Shown here one piece after another: positions 11,628 through 23,812 of a stretch of 64,000 nt of DNA; within the stretch, counting starts at the first letter, position 1, and each line of letters opens with the position of its first letter. Location of the stretch: the NCBI RefSeq assembly GCF_022965805.1, contig NC_133101.1:14665054-14729053 (forward strand), read 5' to 3'. The position numbers were made by a program, and so were the translations under genes. This stretch comes from Primulina eburnea. Lineage: Eukaryota > Streptophyta > Magnoliopsida > Lamiales > Gesneriaceae. The notes beneath the pieces are model-generated. The model was not told where the DNA came from. It saw only the letters and a program-made list of their open reading frames with translations, and did no database searches.

Positions 11628-13917
11628 TGTAACGTACCGTACTTTTACTACTTCAAAATTTGCGGAAAAATTAAAAATTTTCTTTAATCATAAAATATCC
11701 TTCAACATTTATCATAAAATATTACAACCAAGTCCCCCATAAGATATGGTTGTTCAAAACATCATCAAATAAAATGGTTCACCAACATACTTGTTCAAAT
11801 TATTTCCCATCGAAACATAAAATCAGAGTATTTTAAACTGTGCTTAAAACATAAACTTGGCGGTCCTCGGGTTTAGCCTCCTGCTCAGTCCAAGCCTGCT
11901 ACTTAGTCCCCACCTCCTGTCTCCTCATCAACATAGTTACCTGCATCGATCAAGTCTAGTGAGTCTAAAGACACAACACGTATAAACTGGGAATAACGAG
12001 TACTACATAATAAAATCACATGCAACTTTAAAATAGGGAATACATAACTTGAAACTTGAACTTGCAAAATAAACTTGAACTCTTAATAAACTTGAACTTA
12101 AAATAAACTTGAGCTTTGCATAACCTTTGAACTTTCATAATAAACTTTGAACTTTGCGTAATAACTTTGAACTTTGCGTACATACATACTATGACGTGCC
12201 ATCATCATAAACTTTCATAAACATACTGCATACTTGAACATACTTGAACATACGTAACTTCATCATTTTCGTAGAGGATGTTTCAATGCAAGTGACCCTT
12301 AACATAATAAATATCTGATCAGACAAACCACAGTACTGGGCTGACAGGGACGTATCCACTGCCACATACATGAGATCCCTATTCATAATTTAACAGGCCA
12401 GTTGATCCACGCTCATAATTTAACGCTTCACAACCACGATCCAACCCGTTCATAATTTAACGGGCGGATTGGTCCCCGTTCATAATTTAACGCTTTCCAA
12501 TCCTAACATAATTTGGTCACAAGACATTTAGCATACCTCCAAAAACTTAAAATATTTTCTTTGCACGTCCTGCATACTTACTTGGTGTTGAGGGATTCGT
12601 TGGATCTCGATTGGGGCCGTTGCTGCACATACTAACATGAATTCAAAAACTTAACTTGCATATCTCATACTTAGCATGCTTACTCTCCAGCTCAAACGCC
12701 TCTTAGGACATTCTAAAATTCCCATGACTCGACCTTGTAAATCATAGTACTAAATCATGACATAAAACTCAAAGCATACTATAAATTTTTCCCAAAACAT
12801 GAAGGACACGGACCTTGCTTAAAACACGGTTCAATGATCCAAAATGAAACTTCATATCATCTAAATTAATTTTTAGTATACTAGGATATAAAGATTTAAT
12901 AGTACTCAAAAAAATCAAGAAAAACTAATTTTGAAGTCAAAAATCTGCACTAGGCAGCGCTGTCCCGCACAGGCAGCGCACCCGCGCTGCCTACAGCAGC
13001 GCGGGTGCGGCCTGCTGCCGCACAGGCAGCGCCCCTGCGCTGCCTCTGACAGCGCAGGTGCGGCCTGCCCTCGGCCAGGCAGCGCCCCTGCGCTGCCTAT
13101 GGCAGCACAGGTGCGGCGCTGCTGCACCCGAACGCTACTCTTCCGACACGAACTCCTAAAAACATCATTACTAACTTTCGTATATGTAGCAACGATCACC
13201 CATCGATTCCCAACGAAGCCTGCAACAAGAAATTCTCAAGAATACATTAAAATTCATAACTTTCTTGAAACACGATTTGAGCAGTCATACTAAAAACTCC
13301 ATAACTCACTCGTTTTTAATCCAAATAACTCGAATTTTATATCAAATCGAACGTATCAAAAAGATCTACGTTTTTGTAATTAAAAGTTTCCTCAAAATCT
13401 TTACTGAAAAATCGCAGTATTTTTCAGAACAACAAAAACGTGAATTTGGTGATCCAAAAATTGTTTCAAACTTGATCTAAACGTGATTGCTCAAACTTCT
13501 ACGCATCGCACATATAATTTTCGCATAAATAACAACACAACACATAATATGACATGATCGATGCAGCAAGAACAGAATATACGTGCCTTTTGATATTTAA
13601 AAATACCGTAACGACGATACCGAAGCGGAGATGATACGAGAGACGATCCGGAACGAACTTTGCTCGATTTTTCTTTGAAGAAAGCTCACTAAAAATTTGT
13701 TGCTAGAAATTCAGAGATTGTACGTGTATATGTAAGGAGAACTTGGAGAGGAGAAAATAATAATAATAAGGAGATTGATTGATAGAAAGAAGTTTTAAAA
13801 ACCTTTCTTTCTATTAGTCAAAAAGGTTGAATGGAATGTGTTTTATGTTTTGTGTGTGTTTGTGTGTTTACGTGTAGTTGTGTGTGTAGAGTGTGTGTGT
13901 GTTTGTGTTTTAATATA

Positions 13918-13957
<40 letters not shown>

Positions 13958-14432
13958 AACAATTGTAACATGTGTATCTAATATGATAAAAATATACTTA
14001 AAAACATTTAACATACTAATTTAAAATAAATCTCATATTAACCCCACTATAAATTTTAACTTTAAATAAGATGCACAAATGCTAAAATTCTAAAAATTTA
14101 AAATCAAATAATCATTTAAATAATTTAATTAAGCTCTTAAATTTCTAAAATTAATTAAATTATTTAAAATACTCCATCCTTATAAAATACTGCATTAAAA
14201 TTTACTAAAAATCGTCCCGGTCTCCTTTCCTCAATCTCGCCTCGAATAATCGCCTGAAACATAAAACTCTAGAAACATTTTAACATACATTAAATAAACA
14301 TAAATAATTAAAATAATAAATTTCATAAATTAAATGAAAGCATGCATTAAAATCATTTAATAAAATACATAAGGAATTTAATAACTTGCACGCACTTGGT
14401 TCATATGGACTTAAAATTTTCGGGACTTCACA
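11628..14432 (-). repeat. 5' LTR of the 6712-14432 element (2805 bp)
   Basis: Almost identical to 6712-9570 across its length, including the palindromes, the TA run near 13912-13952 and the ends TGTAAC/TTCACA. The main difference is one lost (or never gained) hairpin unit at 12950-13130, which accounts for most of the length difference. Low divergence between the two LTRs implies a fairly recent insertion. Confidence 0.9.
12950..13130. repeat. GC-rich hairpin-forming minisatellite in LTR (three units)
   Basis: Same unit type as 8035-8275 (GGCAGCGC...GCGCTGCC; GCGGGTGCGG), but three units instead of four. Confidence 0.8.
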
Positions 14433-14839
14433 CCTGCAAATTGACTGCCACTGACGCACTCTCCCACCATAGTCTAGCGTCTCCAGTCAATAAGAAAGTA
14501 GCACAACGGACCCTGTCAGCATCTATCAGCTCCATAAAGTCGAAAATTACCTCGATGGACTTGATCCATCCCTCAGCTACCATCGGGTCAGTGGTACCCG
14601 CAAACTCCTTTGGGCTCATCCTCCTAAACCATTCATACACCTGCCTCTGGTTGGAGCCTCGCCCCTGCACCTACTGCTGCAGCCTGGTTCCCCGCAAACT
14701 GTGCGAAGAACTGGGTCATTCCAGCAAGCATCTGCGCCTGCATATCTGGAGGTGGTGGTGGTGGATTGGCCCTCTCCTCAACTCGAGGCTCTCTGTCATG
14801 CTCCCTCTCTACACGGTTAATCACACGTCTGGGAGGCAT
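14433..14839 (-). pseudogene. Tekay-like gag, upstream piece of a split gag
   Basis: The ATG at 14839 opens MPPRRVINRVEREHD, followed by a proline run and MQAQMLAGMTQFFAQFAGNQ. Near 14650 an extra base shifts the frame (the frame from 14887 ends at PEAGV). The second frame continues with RRMSPKEFAGTTDP, FDFMELIDADRVRC and GDARLWWESASV and ends at the insertion. The rest of gag is at 6547-6711. It is the gag of the element whose 5' LTR is 15076-17796. It is not functional: frameshift plus two large insertions. Confidence 0.88.
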
Positions 14840-15075
14840 ATTGTTCCAATAATTTACCCAACACATAAACCCAACATACATGATCATGATATAAGTAACG
14901 TACGATGCACGTAATTGAATTAAAATATGGACATGCTGAAATAATGGCTTAATGCATATTACGCAACATGTATCTTTAAAACTTTAAAACTTACAGACTT
15001 GAGGTGTGTCTTCGTGAGCTTCTTGCGACTGGCAGTAGGCATAACCCTTTACAAGAACACCGCTCTGATACCAAC
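14840..15075 (-). promoter_or_regulatory. Leader and PBS of the left Tekay-like element
   Basis: The PBS GTTGGTATCAGAGCG (15061-15075, minus) matches initiator-Met tRNA. The next ~80 bp are conserved with the leaders at 11530-11612, 54640-54716 and 62373-62445, including CAAGAAGCTCACGAA and a terminal CTGTAAGT. The remainder up to the gag ATG is not conserved in the coding-free elements. Confidence 0.75.
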
Positions 15076-17796
15076 TGTAACGTACCGTACTTTTACTACT
15101 TAAAAATTGCGGAAAAATTAAAAATTTTCTTGAATACGAAAATGAAATCAATACGGTCGCCACTACATCATCCATTCACCAATAAAATTTTTGCTAAAAG
15201 AAAAGCTTGCTCAAAACATCTCGCATCAAAGCATAAAATCAGAGTATTTTAAACTTGCATAAAAAATATTAAAATAACGTGGGCGGTCCTCGGGTCTAGC
15301 CTCCCGCTCAGTCCAAGCCTGCTCCTTGGTCCCCACCTCCTGTCTCCTCATAGACATCCTCACCTGCATCGATCAAGTCTAGTGAGTCTAAAGACTCAAC
15401 ACGTATAAACTGGGAGTAACGAGTACTACATAATAAAATCACATGCAACTTTAAAATAGAGCGTACATACATGAAACTTGAACTTGAAATGAGCTTGAAC
15501 TTTCATACATACATAGACCTGCCATAACGTGAAAGCTTTCATGAACATGCTTGCATACTTGAACATACATGAACATACATGACTTCATTTTGCGTAGAGG
15601 CATGTTTCAAAACAAGTGACCCATACATAATAAATGCCTGATCAGACAAACCACAGTACTGGGCTGACAGGTACGTATCCACTGCCACATACATGAGATC
15701 TCCGTTCATAATTTAACGCTTTCCAACCTCGATCTAACCCGTTCATAATTTAATGGGGTGGAGAGGTCCTCGGCCACGTTCACCGACTTCCAAACCCATT
15801 CATAATTTGGTCACAAGACAATTAGCATGCCTCAAAAACTTAAAATATTTTCTTTTTGCACGTCAACATACTTACTTGGCGTTGAGGGATTCGTTGGACT
15901 TCGATTGGGGCCATTGCTGCAACATACTAACGTGAATTCATAAACTTAATGGGTGTAACTTAAATGTAATAATCAAGCTTACCCACGAGTTCATACATTT
16001 CCTTAGGACGTTCTAAAATTCTCGTGATTCGACCTCGTTAAACATTGCACTAAACCAAGACATCAAACCTCAAAGCATAACATAATATTTCCCAAAAACT
16101 CAAGCACACGGACCTCGTGCCCAGCTCCTGCTCCGGGTCCGTGTAGGTGCGGTGGAATGACTCGTGAAGAAAAGGGAAGGCACGGAACCCGTGCTGAGGT
16201 CCGGGTGGGTTCCGTGTACCTGCGCAACTTTTACATCAAGAAAAGAACATAGGCACGGACTCCGTGCCCTGGTCCGTGTGGGGGTCCGTGTCGACTCGCA
16301 AAAATGGATACTCGAAGGAAACAAAGGCACGGACCCCGTGGCAGGGTCCGTGTATGGGTCCGTGTGGCCTCGATTTTTTCTGGACCTGCGAGGAAGACTT
16401 ACACAATGTCTATTCTCCCAAACAAACAACTAATGGACGAAATTAAACACCTTGAGACCATCCTAAGACACCATAGCATTGAACTAAACTCGCATAAGCG
16501 TCCCAAACAACGACGTTCATCCTACGACGCATACGACACGAAAATACGACAATGACATCACATCGTTTCCTACGACTTCTAAAGTGCTCGAGTGCCTGTC
16601 GACACTAAAAGACATATTAAATACCAACCCAACATCAAAATAATCAAACCTAGACGCAGCAACAATAACCCGTCGATCCCCAACGAAGCCTGCAACAATA
16701 AAACTTCAAGAACACAATTTACGTAAAAGTCGCAGTTTGAGCAGTCCCGCGAAAAACGCCATAACTCACTCAATTTTCGTCCAAAAATTTCGAATTTTAT
16801 ATCAATCAAAGGTATCGAAAAGTTATACGTTTTTCACGTTGAAAAGTTTCCCAAAATATGTACCGAAAATTTGCAGTTTTGATATGAACAGTAAAAACGT
16901 GAATTTAGTTCCCAAAAACTACTCCAAAACACATCCAATAAATTTTCTGCTCAAACTACTACATATCCATCACACGTTTTCGTACAAAACACATAAAAAT
17001 AAATACTATGACATGATCGACGCAGGAAAAACAGATTATACGTGCCTTTTGAATCTTAAACGTTACCGAACGACGACACCGAAGCGGAGATGGAGTGAGG
17101 CTTGATCCGGGACGAATGTGGCGCTAAAGTCTTGCAATAAAATTCACGAAAACTTGCTGAAATGTTGAAGGGATTGGGGGCGGCTGGTTTCTACCTTAGA
17201 ACCCTAGGTTTTCTTTTTAAAAAAATTTTGAAAAAAATAACAAGTGTGTGTGTTGTGTGTCTTACGTGAGAGTGTGTGTGAAAGTGTGTGTGTGCGTGTG
17301 TTTTGGGTTAATTAGGAGACTAATTTGCTTAATTAATAATTACAAGTTAATTTGAAATATTAACTCCATTAACAAGTCAATAAAATTGTGCACCACTAAA
17401 CATCCTAATAAAATCTCCTAATTTAAATAAAATGCATAACTACTCAACTTTAAAAGTTTTGAAACTCTAAAATCCCTAAATTAATAATTTAGGCTTTAAC
17501 ATACTAAATCTAAATAAATTATTAAAAATGCCCCAAGCTCAACTTAAAATAAAATATCACATTTAAAAATTGTCAAAAATCGTCACCGGGTCTTTTCCTC
17601 AATCCCGCCTCGAATAATCGCCTGAAACAGGAACTCGAAAAAATATTTTAACCTGCATCACCATAAACATGAATAATTTAAAATAATGAAATTCTATAAA
17701 TTAAGCATGGTTAAAGATCATTTAAAATAATTTAAATGATTTAATAATAATTAAATAAATACATGGGTTTTACGTGTATGTAATTTGGGCTCTACA
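15076..17796 (-). repeat. 5' LTR of the left Tekay-like element (2721 bp)
   Basis: The plus strand begins TGTAACGTACCG and ends GGGCTCTACA; in element orientation it starts TGTAGAGCCC like 28375-31148 and 60039-62358. It contains the GTTCATAATTTAAC block, a hairpin array at 16110-16375 and TG-rich runs. Small frames at 16100-16555 are readings of the array. The element inserted into the CACTA-like segment that starts at 17797. Confidence 0.85.
16110..16375. repeat. Hairpin array with CACGGACCCCGTG-type units
   Basis: Three to four units built from GGCACGGAC...GTGCC and GGGTCCGTGT arms, spaced about 75-85 bp. CACGGACCCCGTG is itself a palindrome. Related arrays lie at 29795-30065, 37125-37310, 55845-56030 and 61025-61280. 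Confidence 0.8.
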
Positions 17797-19139
17797 TGAT
17801 TATAAAAAGTCAAAATATTTTATTTGAACAAAATTAAAATTTAAAATTGAACATCCAAAGGTTCGCGATGGTATTGAAAAAGCCGTCGCTATATTAAGCG
17901 ACGGAATTGAAAAAGCCGTCGCTATATTAAACGGCGATTTTTTTTAAAAAAACCGCCGTTTAAGAAGCGACGGTTTGTAAACATAAAATGCATAAAAAAA
18001 ACTACTACGCAAAAATTAAAATTATGTAGTAAATTTTCGGGGAAAAAAAATTAAAACCTGATTTGCGCAAAGATATGCAGCTCCACGTAACGCTGGAAGA
18101 TCGTACCGACGAGCAAATCTACGAAATAAATACGAAAAAATGTTAGTAAAAAATTAAAAAATCGAAACTTCGAAAAATTGATAGAGTTTAACTACTACTA
18201 GAGATAGACGAAATATCGTTTAAGAAAATGTCTGCGAACCTCGGTATATATAGAATTATAGCGACGGTTTTTACCAAAACCGTCGCTATTAGCAACGGTT
18301 CAACCAAAACCGTCGCGATAATAGTGACAGTTTTGGTAAAAACCGTCGCTATTATGGCGACGGTTTTGCAAAAACCGTCGTCGATCTAGATGGGCGACTG
18401 TTTTATTAAAACCGCCGCTATTATAGCGAAGGTTTTCCTTAAACCGTCGCTATAATAGCGACGGTTTTTAATAAAACCGTCGCTTGTCAAATTAAGAGAC
18501 GGTTTCCTAAAACCGTCGCTACAAAATAACGACGGGTAGAATACAAGACAGTCACACAAAATAACGACGGGTTTATCAAACAGTCGTAATTTTAGCGACA
18601 ATTTATGAAAAACCGTCGCTATAATTTGATAAGCGACGGTTTTAAATGGTTTTATTTAAAACCGTCGCTATAACAGCGACGCTTTCCGTTTTTTTGTAGT
18701 GACAACCCATATCAAATATATAATATTAATTAGGAAATTGTAATTATGATCCTATTTATTTGTCTATTTTTTATTTTAGACTTCTAAATTGTCAAATTTC
18801 CATCTTAGCATGTTATCTTAGTTTCTTTCTACTTATTTTCTTTTTGCAATTTTAGTTTTTTTCTCACGCGATGTTAATGAAGTGTTGACGCAACGTTACA
18901 TGACGATGACGTGTACATTGTCACATTAAAACTTAGAGACACAGCAAAAATATTTTTTGATCCCGAGCTGACTGATCCGATAAAAAAAATGTTATCGTGG
19001 ATTCCAAAGAAAATTTCTTTGATGCCTAGTAGGATATTGGTCATCATGGTTTAAGATCTCGGAATTAGTTGGAGAATACTACTCACTAATCGATGTACTA
19101 TTTTTTGATTTAGAAAATTAAAACATAGCTTTCTTCTTT
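17797..19139. repeat. Copy 1 of a 1.3-kb segment repeated at 58695-60038 (CACTA-like end plus flank)
   Basis: This segment and 58695-60038 share sequence from TGATTATAAAAAG to the end of the CTTCTTT run, in the same orientation, with small indels. It contains a CACTA-like end (17860-18701) and about 440 bp of shared flank (18702-19139). No coding is seen. The minus-strand frame at 18386-18601 only reads through the repeats. Confidence 0.8.
17860..18701. mobile_element. CACTA-like (En/Spm) transposon end with subterminal repeats
   Basis: The right edge at 18701 reads, on the minus strand, CACTACAAAAAAACGG, a typical CACTA terminus. Inward lie many copies of a short motif (AAAACCGTCGCTAT and its complement), usually as close inverted pairs, as in CACTA subterminal regions. 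No matching CACTAC left end and no transposase were found, so it is a fragment or a decayed non-autonomous copy. ACA follows the terminus as a possible 3-bp TSD half. Confidence 0.6.
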
Positions 19140-19232
19140 CTTCCTTGAATTTTCATTATAAAACCAACATGTCAGGCCCCGAGACCGAGGCGTATGGTAT
19201 ATGATTTCTTCTCGGTTTGGAATTTGACATTC

Positions 19233-19508
19233 TCACCCCCAACAATTTACCATTGCATGAGTTTTGGCTAAACAATCCATTCTCAGAATGATGTCAAAAT
19301 CCACCATTGAGAGTTGAATCGAGTCGGCATTGAACGTATGCATATTGTTACTGATTTTATAGTCTCGATGTAACTCGAAGGTTTCGATAGCCTTACTAGT
19401 AGGTGTTGCTATCCTAAAAGGTTTAACAAGCATTTTAGGTTTAACCCCTAATTTCTTAGTGAACCTCTTAGATATAAAAGAATGTGTGTCACCACAATCA
19501 AACAACAC
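19233..19508 (-). pseudogene. Decayed Ty3/gypsy aspartic protease fragment
   Basis: About 91 codons resemble a gypsy protease: LFDCGDTHSFISKRFTKKLG at the active site and VDFDIILRMDCLAK towards the end. The catalytic triplet DSG/DTG is DCG, and the conserved GMDWL is RMDCL. Upstream minus-strand sequence to about 19720 carries stops. No LTR or RT is recognised nearby, so this is an old remnant. Confidence 0.75.
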
Positions 19509-19509
19509 A

Positions 19510-22136
19510 TAAGCAGGTAAATTATTTTTATTAGAATAGTAACTTCTAAAAAAAACTAGTGAAGGTCCCTCTAAGTTGCTAAATCTCGAGTTCGAGGTTA
19601 CTCATGGTCTTAGATTGGGTCGCCATTTCTTGCTCAAACTTTGTCAAAATTATGTTCGAAAATGGTTGCAACATGCTCGAGATTTTAGAGAATTTATGCT
19701 TAAATCGGTGTGATCTTCTTTGTGCAAAATGGGAGGGTTACTTATATGTGAGGAAGAAAAGTTTTTAGTCACGATTCTATCCCTTAAATGCATCATTGAT
19801 GAGCATAAATAGACCAAAAAGTAACCTTGTTACCAAAAATAGAGGATGTCAAATCTGATGAGACTCTGATTACGCCTATAAATTAGAGTTTAGGTCGTTG
19901 ATTGATGGTTAATATACTACTTTGAAAATAATTGTCAAGGATATGAATGCACTGGTCCTTTGGCAAAATTGACATCTTATCACGTTTTGTATATTAGGAT
20001 CTCAGTCAGATTATGATCATGCTGGCTCTAATATCATTTAAATGTCATGTCCTGAGACCTAGGTGTACAGACACATTCGTTTTTTAACAATCACATAATT
20101 TTAAAATAACATGCTCGTAATACATTAAATAACCAAACCAGTTTATAAAATAATCCGTCATTGTCTTTACAACATGAAAGAAATCAAATAGTGCAGAAGA
20201 GTAAAACTTAAAACGTAAAATGACAAATGAAATATGAAAATAATCTTTCTTGGAAAGTGGCTTCTTCACCAGCTCCAGACGTCTCATGATTTGTCCATCA
20301 ACTTGTTTGTTGGTATTGTATAGGGAGAGAGGTAAGGGTGACTTAATTGGGAAACACTCAGCAAGTGGGGATTGTTCGGATATATATAACAAATACATAT
20401 ATTTTTTCTAAACGTAACATTTCTTAACGGAAGACATAACGTATCATAATCATATCTTGAACATGAAGCATTGAAATTTCATCTAATTTCCACGATTTTA
20501 CTAATATATGTCCCCTATATGTTAATACTCAAGTGACGAGACCATACAATGATTATAATCTCATCATATAGAGGTCATATAACAGTTATAATCCTACCAT
20601 ATAGCGGTCATATCTTATAATAGCTTTCCAAATTTTTATTGAATTATATCAATGTTTGGAACATATAAAGCTTAGACAAGACATAAACGAATAAATCATG
20701 CTCAAACGAAATTGTTCAAAAATGGAACATAGAATATCATACATGTATAGAATATCATACGTGTATATACTTTTTTAATACATAAGCCCGATTACTTTGG
20801 TCTTTCTTGATTCCAAACGTGAATATGAGTTGCTAGATTGTAGTTCAAATATAGTATTTGGTTGCTACTAGAAATTTTACTCGAAAATGGACAGAATAAT
20901 GCCACGAAATCTGCTGCTGAAAGCCTCAAATTTGGCAGTTTTTCTTCTTGAATTTTTGTGAGGTTTTCGGTGTTCTTTTATCTTGGTTTGATCTCTTACT
21001 TATAGTTTGGATCTTACTTATAGTTGGGAAGAGAGAAGTTGAGCGGATGCCTTAGTGAACGTTTTAAGGCTTTTAAGCAGCTTATTTAATGCTATAATGT
21101 AGCCATCAATTGGGTGTTACAATATGAATACGGACATGGCTTAATTTTTGAGATTTGTCATTAAAGGTTGTCATCAAGTCATTGAATGGGTTCAAACTTA
21201 TTGGATGTGCCCAAAATTTCGAGTTCTTGGGCTGTAGTATTTATAAATTTTTGTGGCCTTCACACAACCTATTAAGGAATATATAATTCAGTCTTCGGAA
21301 AATTAATCGACAAAATATACCATCTGAGCAGATCCTATATATGGTTTCTATCTTATACATATCATCAACCACAATGCATCTGCTCCTATGTATGTCGATA
21401 CCATATTGAACCTTGCCATCTGATGACCCTCGTGGAGTCAATAAATGAGTCAAAGTCTAGCACTAGTACGTAGATCATCTATGTTGTCTCGGATCAAAAT
21501 ACTAATGATATAAAACCTTAACTGCAGACTAATCTACTCGATAAATAATAACCAATTGGAAAGTCATGATATGGAAGGTTGTCCAGTGACTCATCATATG
21601 ATCACACATCTGTATGATTGAATATTTCTATGCACATACCAATGAAACGTGACCTATAACATCACAAAATTGGATAATCGTTTTTTTTTACGATGAAATT
21701 AAGGTGTAAGACTTGTCATACAAAAGTACAAAACAAATGTTTTTTTTTTTTACTTTTACCCCATCATATATTGATATGAAGATTTCTTTCCGTGGATTCA
21801 TGAATAATTTCAACTTTTGTCAAATTTCTGTCTACCTTTTCCTGAACTAATAATGTTGCAAATCATTAATGAATCAAGTCTTAAAAATATTTTTTTAGAA
21901 AAAAATCATAAAGAAACTAAATATTTGGTAAAAAAAATATATTATCAGTATATAGTATACATATGATTTATGAGCTAAATTATTTATATATTTTATTAAA
22001 TCTACACCATGTGTATGTCGGCTAGTTTAAGTGTAAAGATAAAGTTAAATCATTGGGATACTTTTGCATGCGTGTGGAGATTTTGTGTGCTTACACGAAT
22101 GAATCAGTTGGAATATGTGAAAAGTCGTTTAAAGAT
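19510..22136. other. AT-rich intergenic DNA
   Basis: No gene, RNA gene or well-defined repeat could be supported here. Frames such as 20084-20398 and 21241-21453 (minus) have no recognisable motif and look random. Weak traces of old transposon sequence may continue from the protease fragment to about 20060. Confidence 0.5.
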
Positions 22137-22327
22137 GAAAAAGTTGATTCTTTGATAGATTCGGATAAACATTAAATTATACAGTCACAAACACTAAACG
22201 TGGCAGTGGAGGTGTCACAAGGGGTTTTGTGAAAAAGTTGATTCCTTTTGATAGATTCGTAAAAACATTAAAGTATATAGTCACAAATCACAACACGTGG
22301 CAGTAGAGATGTCACAAGGGGTTTTGT
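22137..22327. repeat. Tandem repeat, two units of about 95 bp
   Basis: Units at about 22137-22230 and 22231-22327 share GAAAAAGTTGATTC, TAGATTCG, CACAAA, CGTGGCAGT and TGTCACAAGGGGTTTTGT, with several differences between them. Confidence 0.75.
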
Positions 22328-22350
22328 GTGACAAAGTGTGTAGTACGTGG

Positions 22351-22577
22351 AGGGATGACAATGGGGTGGAGTTGGGTTTGTTATCTCCATCCTAGGCTTT
22401 GAATTACACCCTACCCCTATACCTGTCACGATCTTCGTTTTTTCGGGTTCGGGTTCGGTTCCCATTTCAAATATATTAATGGGGCAACACGGCGTGGGTA
22501 CAGGGATTCCGCGTCCCGATCCCCGTTTCGAGTTTTCCCCGTGGGTCTCCAAATCCGTGGGAAAAATTGTCATCTCT
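22351..22577. mobile_element. MITE-like element with AGGGATGACAAT terminal inverted repeats
   Basis: It starts AGGGATGACAATGGGG and ends ATTGTCATCTCT, giving an imperfect 12-bp TIR, with a GC-rich core of CCCC/GGGG and GGGTTCGGGTTCGG blocks. This resembles short repeats common in plants. No clear TSD was found. The overlapping minus-strand frame (22268-22573) reads this core and is not a gene. Confidence 0.5.
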
Positions 22578-23021
22578 AAATAGGTGTTGGTGTTTAAATT
22601 TATGGAAAATAACTTTTTTAATCAGCCAATATTGTTTATTTTGAATTTTAGTTTATTAACAGGTTAAATTTTGGTCATTGTACACTAACTATCAGTGTTC
22701 GGTTATTTTGGTTAAATTGCTGATGCAACGCTGAATATATTAAATTTTTCGACATCATAGCAGCATTCTTTTTAATGTTATTAAATTTTTGGTTCAACTT
22801 AAAGATTTTCATTGTAAGATCAATATTTTTTATTTCAATGTCACAATTTTAAATAAAAAATTAAGACTATAAAGATAATTTTCTTAACTAAACACATAAA
22901 CTAAGCTTTACAATAATCACATTCTATTACAATTAACTATAAAAAATTGATTTTTTAGCATTTTTATTTGCAAAGTGATCAACCAATATTTCATAAATAG
23001 ATTTTTATTAGAACTCATTGA

Positions 23022-23430
23022 TGTTGCGGAATATCACGAACCGGAACCTTCTTGTGCATTCCAAAAACTTCTAAATAGGTGTTCTGTAGAGGTTCAAACA
23101 CTTCTAAAACATTCTCCATATTTCATCAATTAAGAGTTTTCTGTGAAATCTTTTGTGCATAGAATAATCATTTAGAATAGTATAGAATGGAATTAACTAG
23201 AATAGTGTAGATCTTAGAACCTCCTAGAGAGTTGATATGTATCGCTTTCATTGTAGAAAGCTACTAGTATAAATAGGATTAATATAAATAGGGTGAAGCT
23301 CTTGTTGTAAACTACCAAGTTTTCAAGCAATATAGCATTTTCTTTCAAAGTTTTCTAGAAGCATTTTTACTCAAGTCACTTGCACACAAGCACCAAAGGA
23401 CTTTATCTATGCAGCTTACATGGGTAAACA
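23022..23430 (+). repeat. Possible solo LTR (copia-like)
   Basis: The stretch begins TGTTGCGG, contains a TATA-like TATAAATAGG near 23270 followed by leader-like sequence, and sits alone without coding. The edges and a TSD could not be fixed, so this is a tentative reading. Confidence 0.3.
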
Positions 23431-23812
23431 GATAAAGCAAATGTCATAATTGTACAAAACCGTAAAATATTATTAAAATAAAGATCGTTTTACATTAGAG
23501 CCAATAAAAACCCAAGCCACAAGTTGGCTCGCTGGACACCTACTCTAACAAATACAAAATACTAGGAAATTCAAATATCCAATCATATTTTTCCTACCAA
23601 TTAATAGAATAAACATCCTTCCATGGTAGTTATTATGTATAGGACATATCAGTGGATTTTCACAGAAGCACCGCAGAAGGAAAAATTGGAAACACAGACC
23701 TGCTGACGGAGATAGAGGCCTGTCATAAATCATAGATTATAAGGGGATACTGACTGAGGATTTCAGTCGAGAGGGCGGACTTTTCATTGACAATTTTTAA
23801 AGAGGAATTTCG

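Larger units (their letters stand above)
6712..14432 (-). mobile_element. Coding-free LTR retrotransposon with very long LTRs (LARD-like), 7721 bp
   Basis: Two LTRs (6712-9570 and 11628-14432) flank a 2.06-kb internal region without retroviral coding. TSD CCTGC is present at 6707-6711 and 14433-14437. In element orientation (minus) the PBS lies just inside the LTR at 11628 and the purine tract just before the LTR at 9570. It inserted into the gag of the Tekay-like element, whose LTR, leader and PBS it resembles. It would need proteins from another element to move. Confidence 0.9.

Noticed and set aside
22268..22573. 101-codon minus-strand frame rich in P, T and G
   Set aside because: It lies on the MITE-like GC-rich repeat, has no known motif and no splice or start context.
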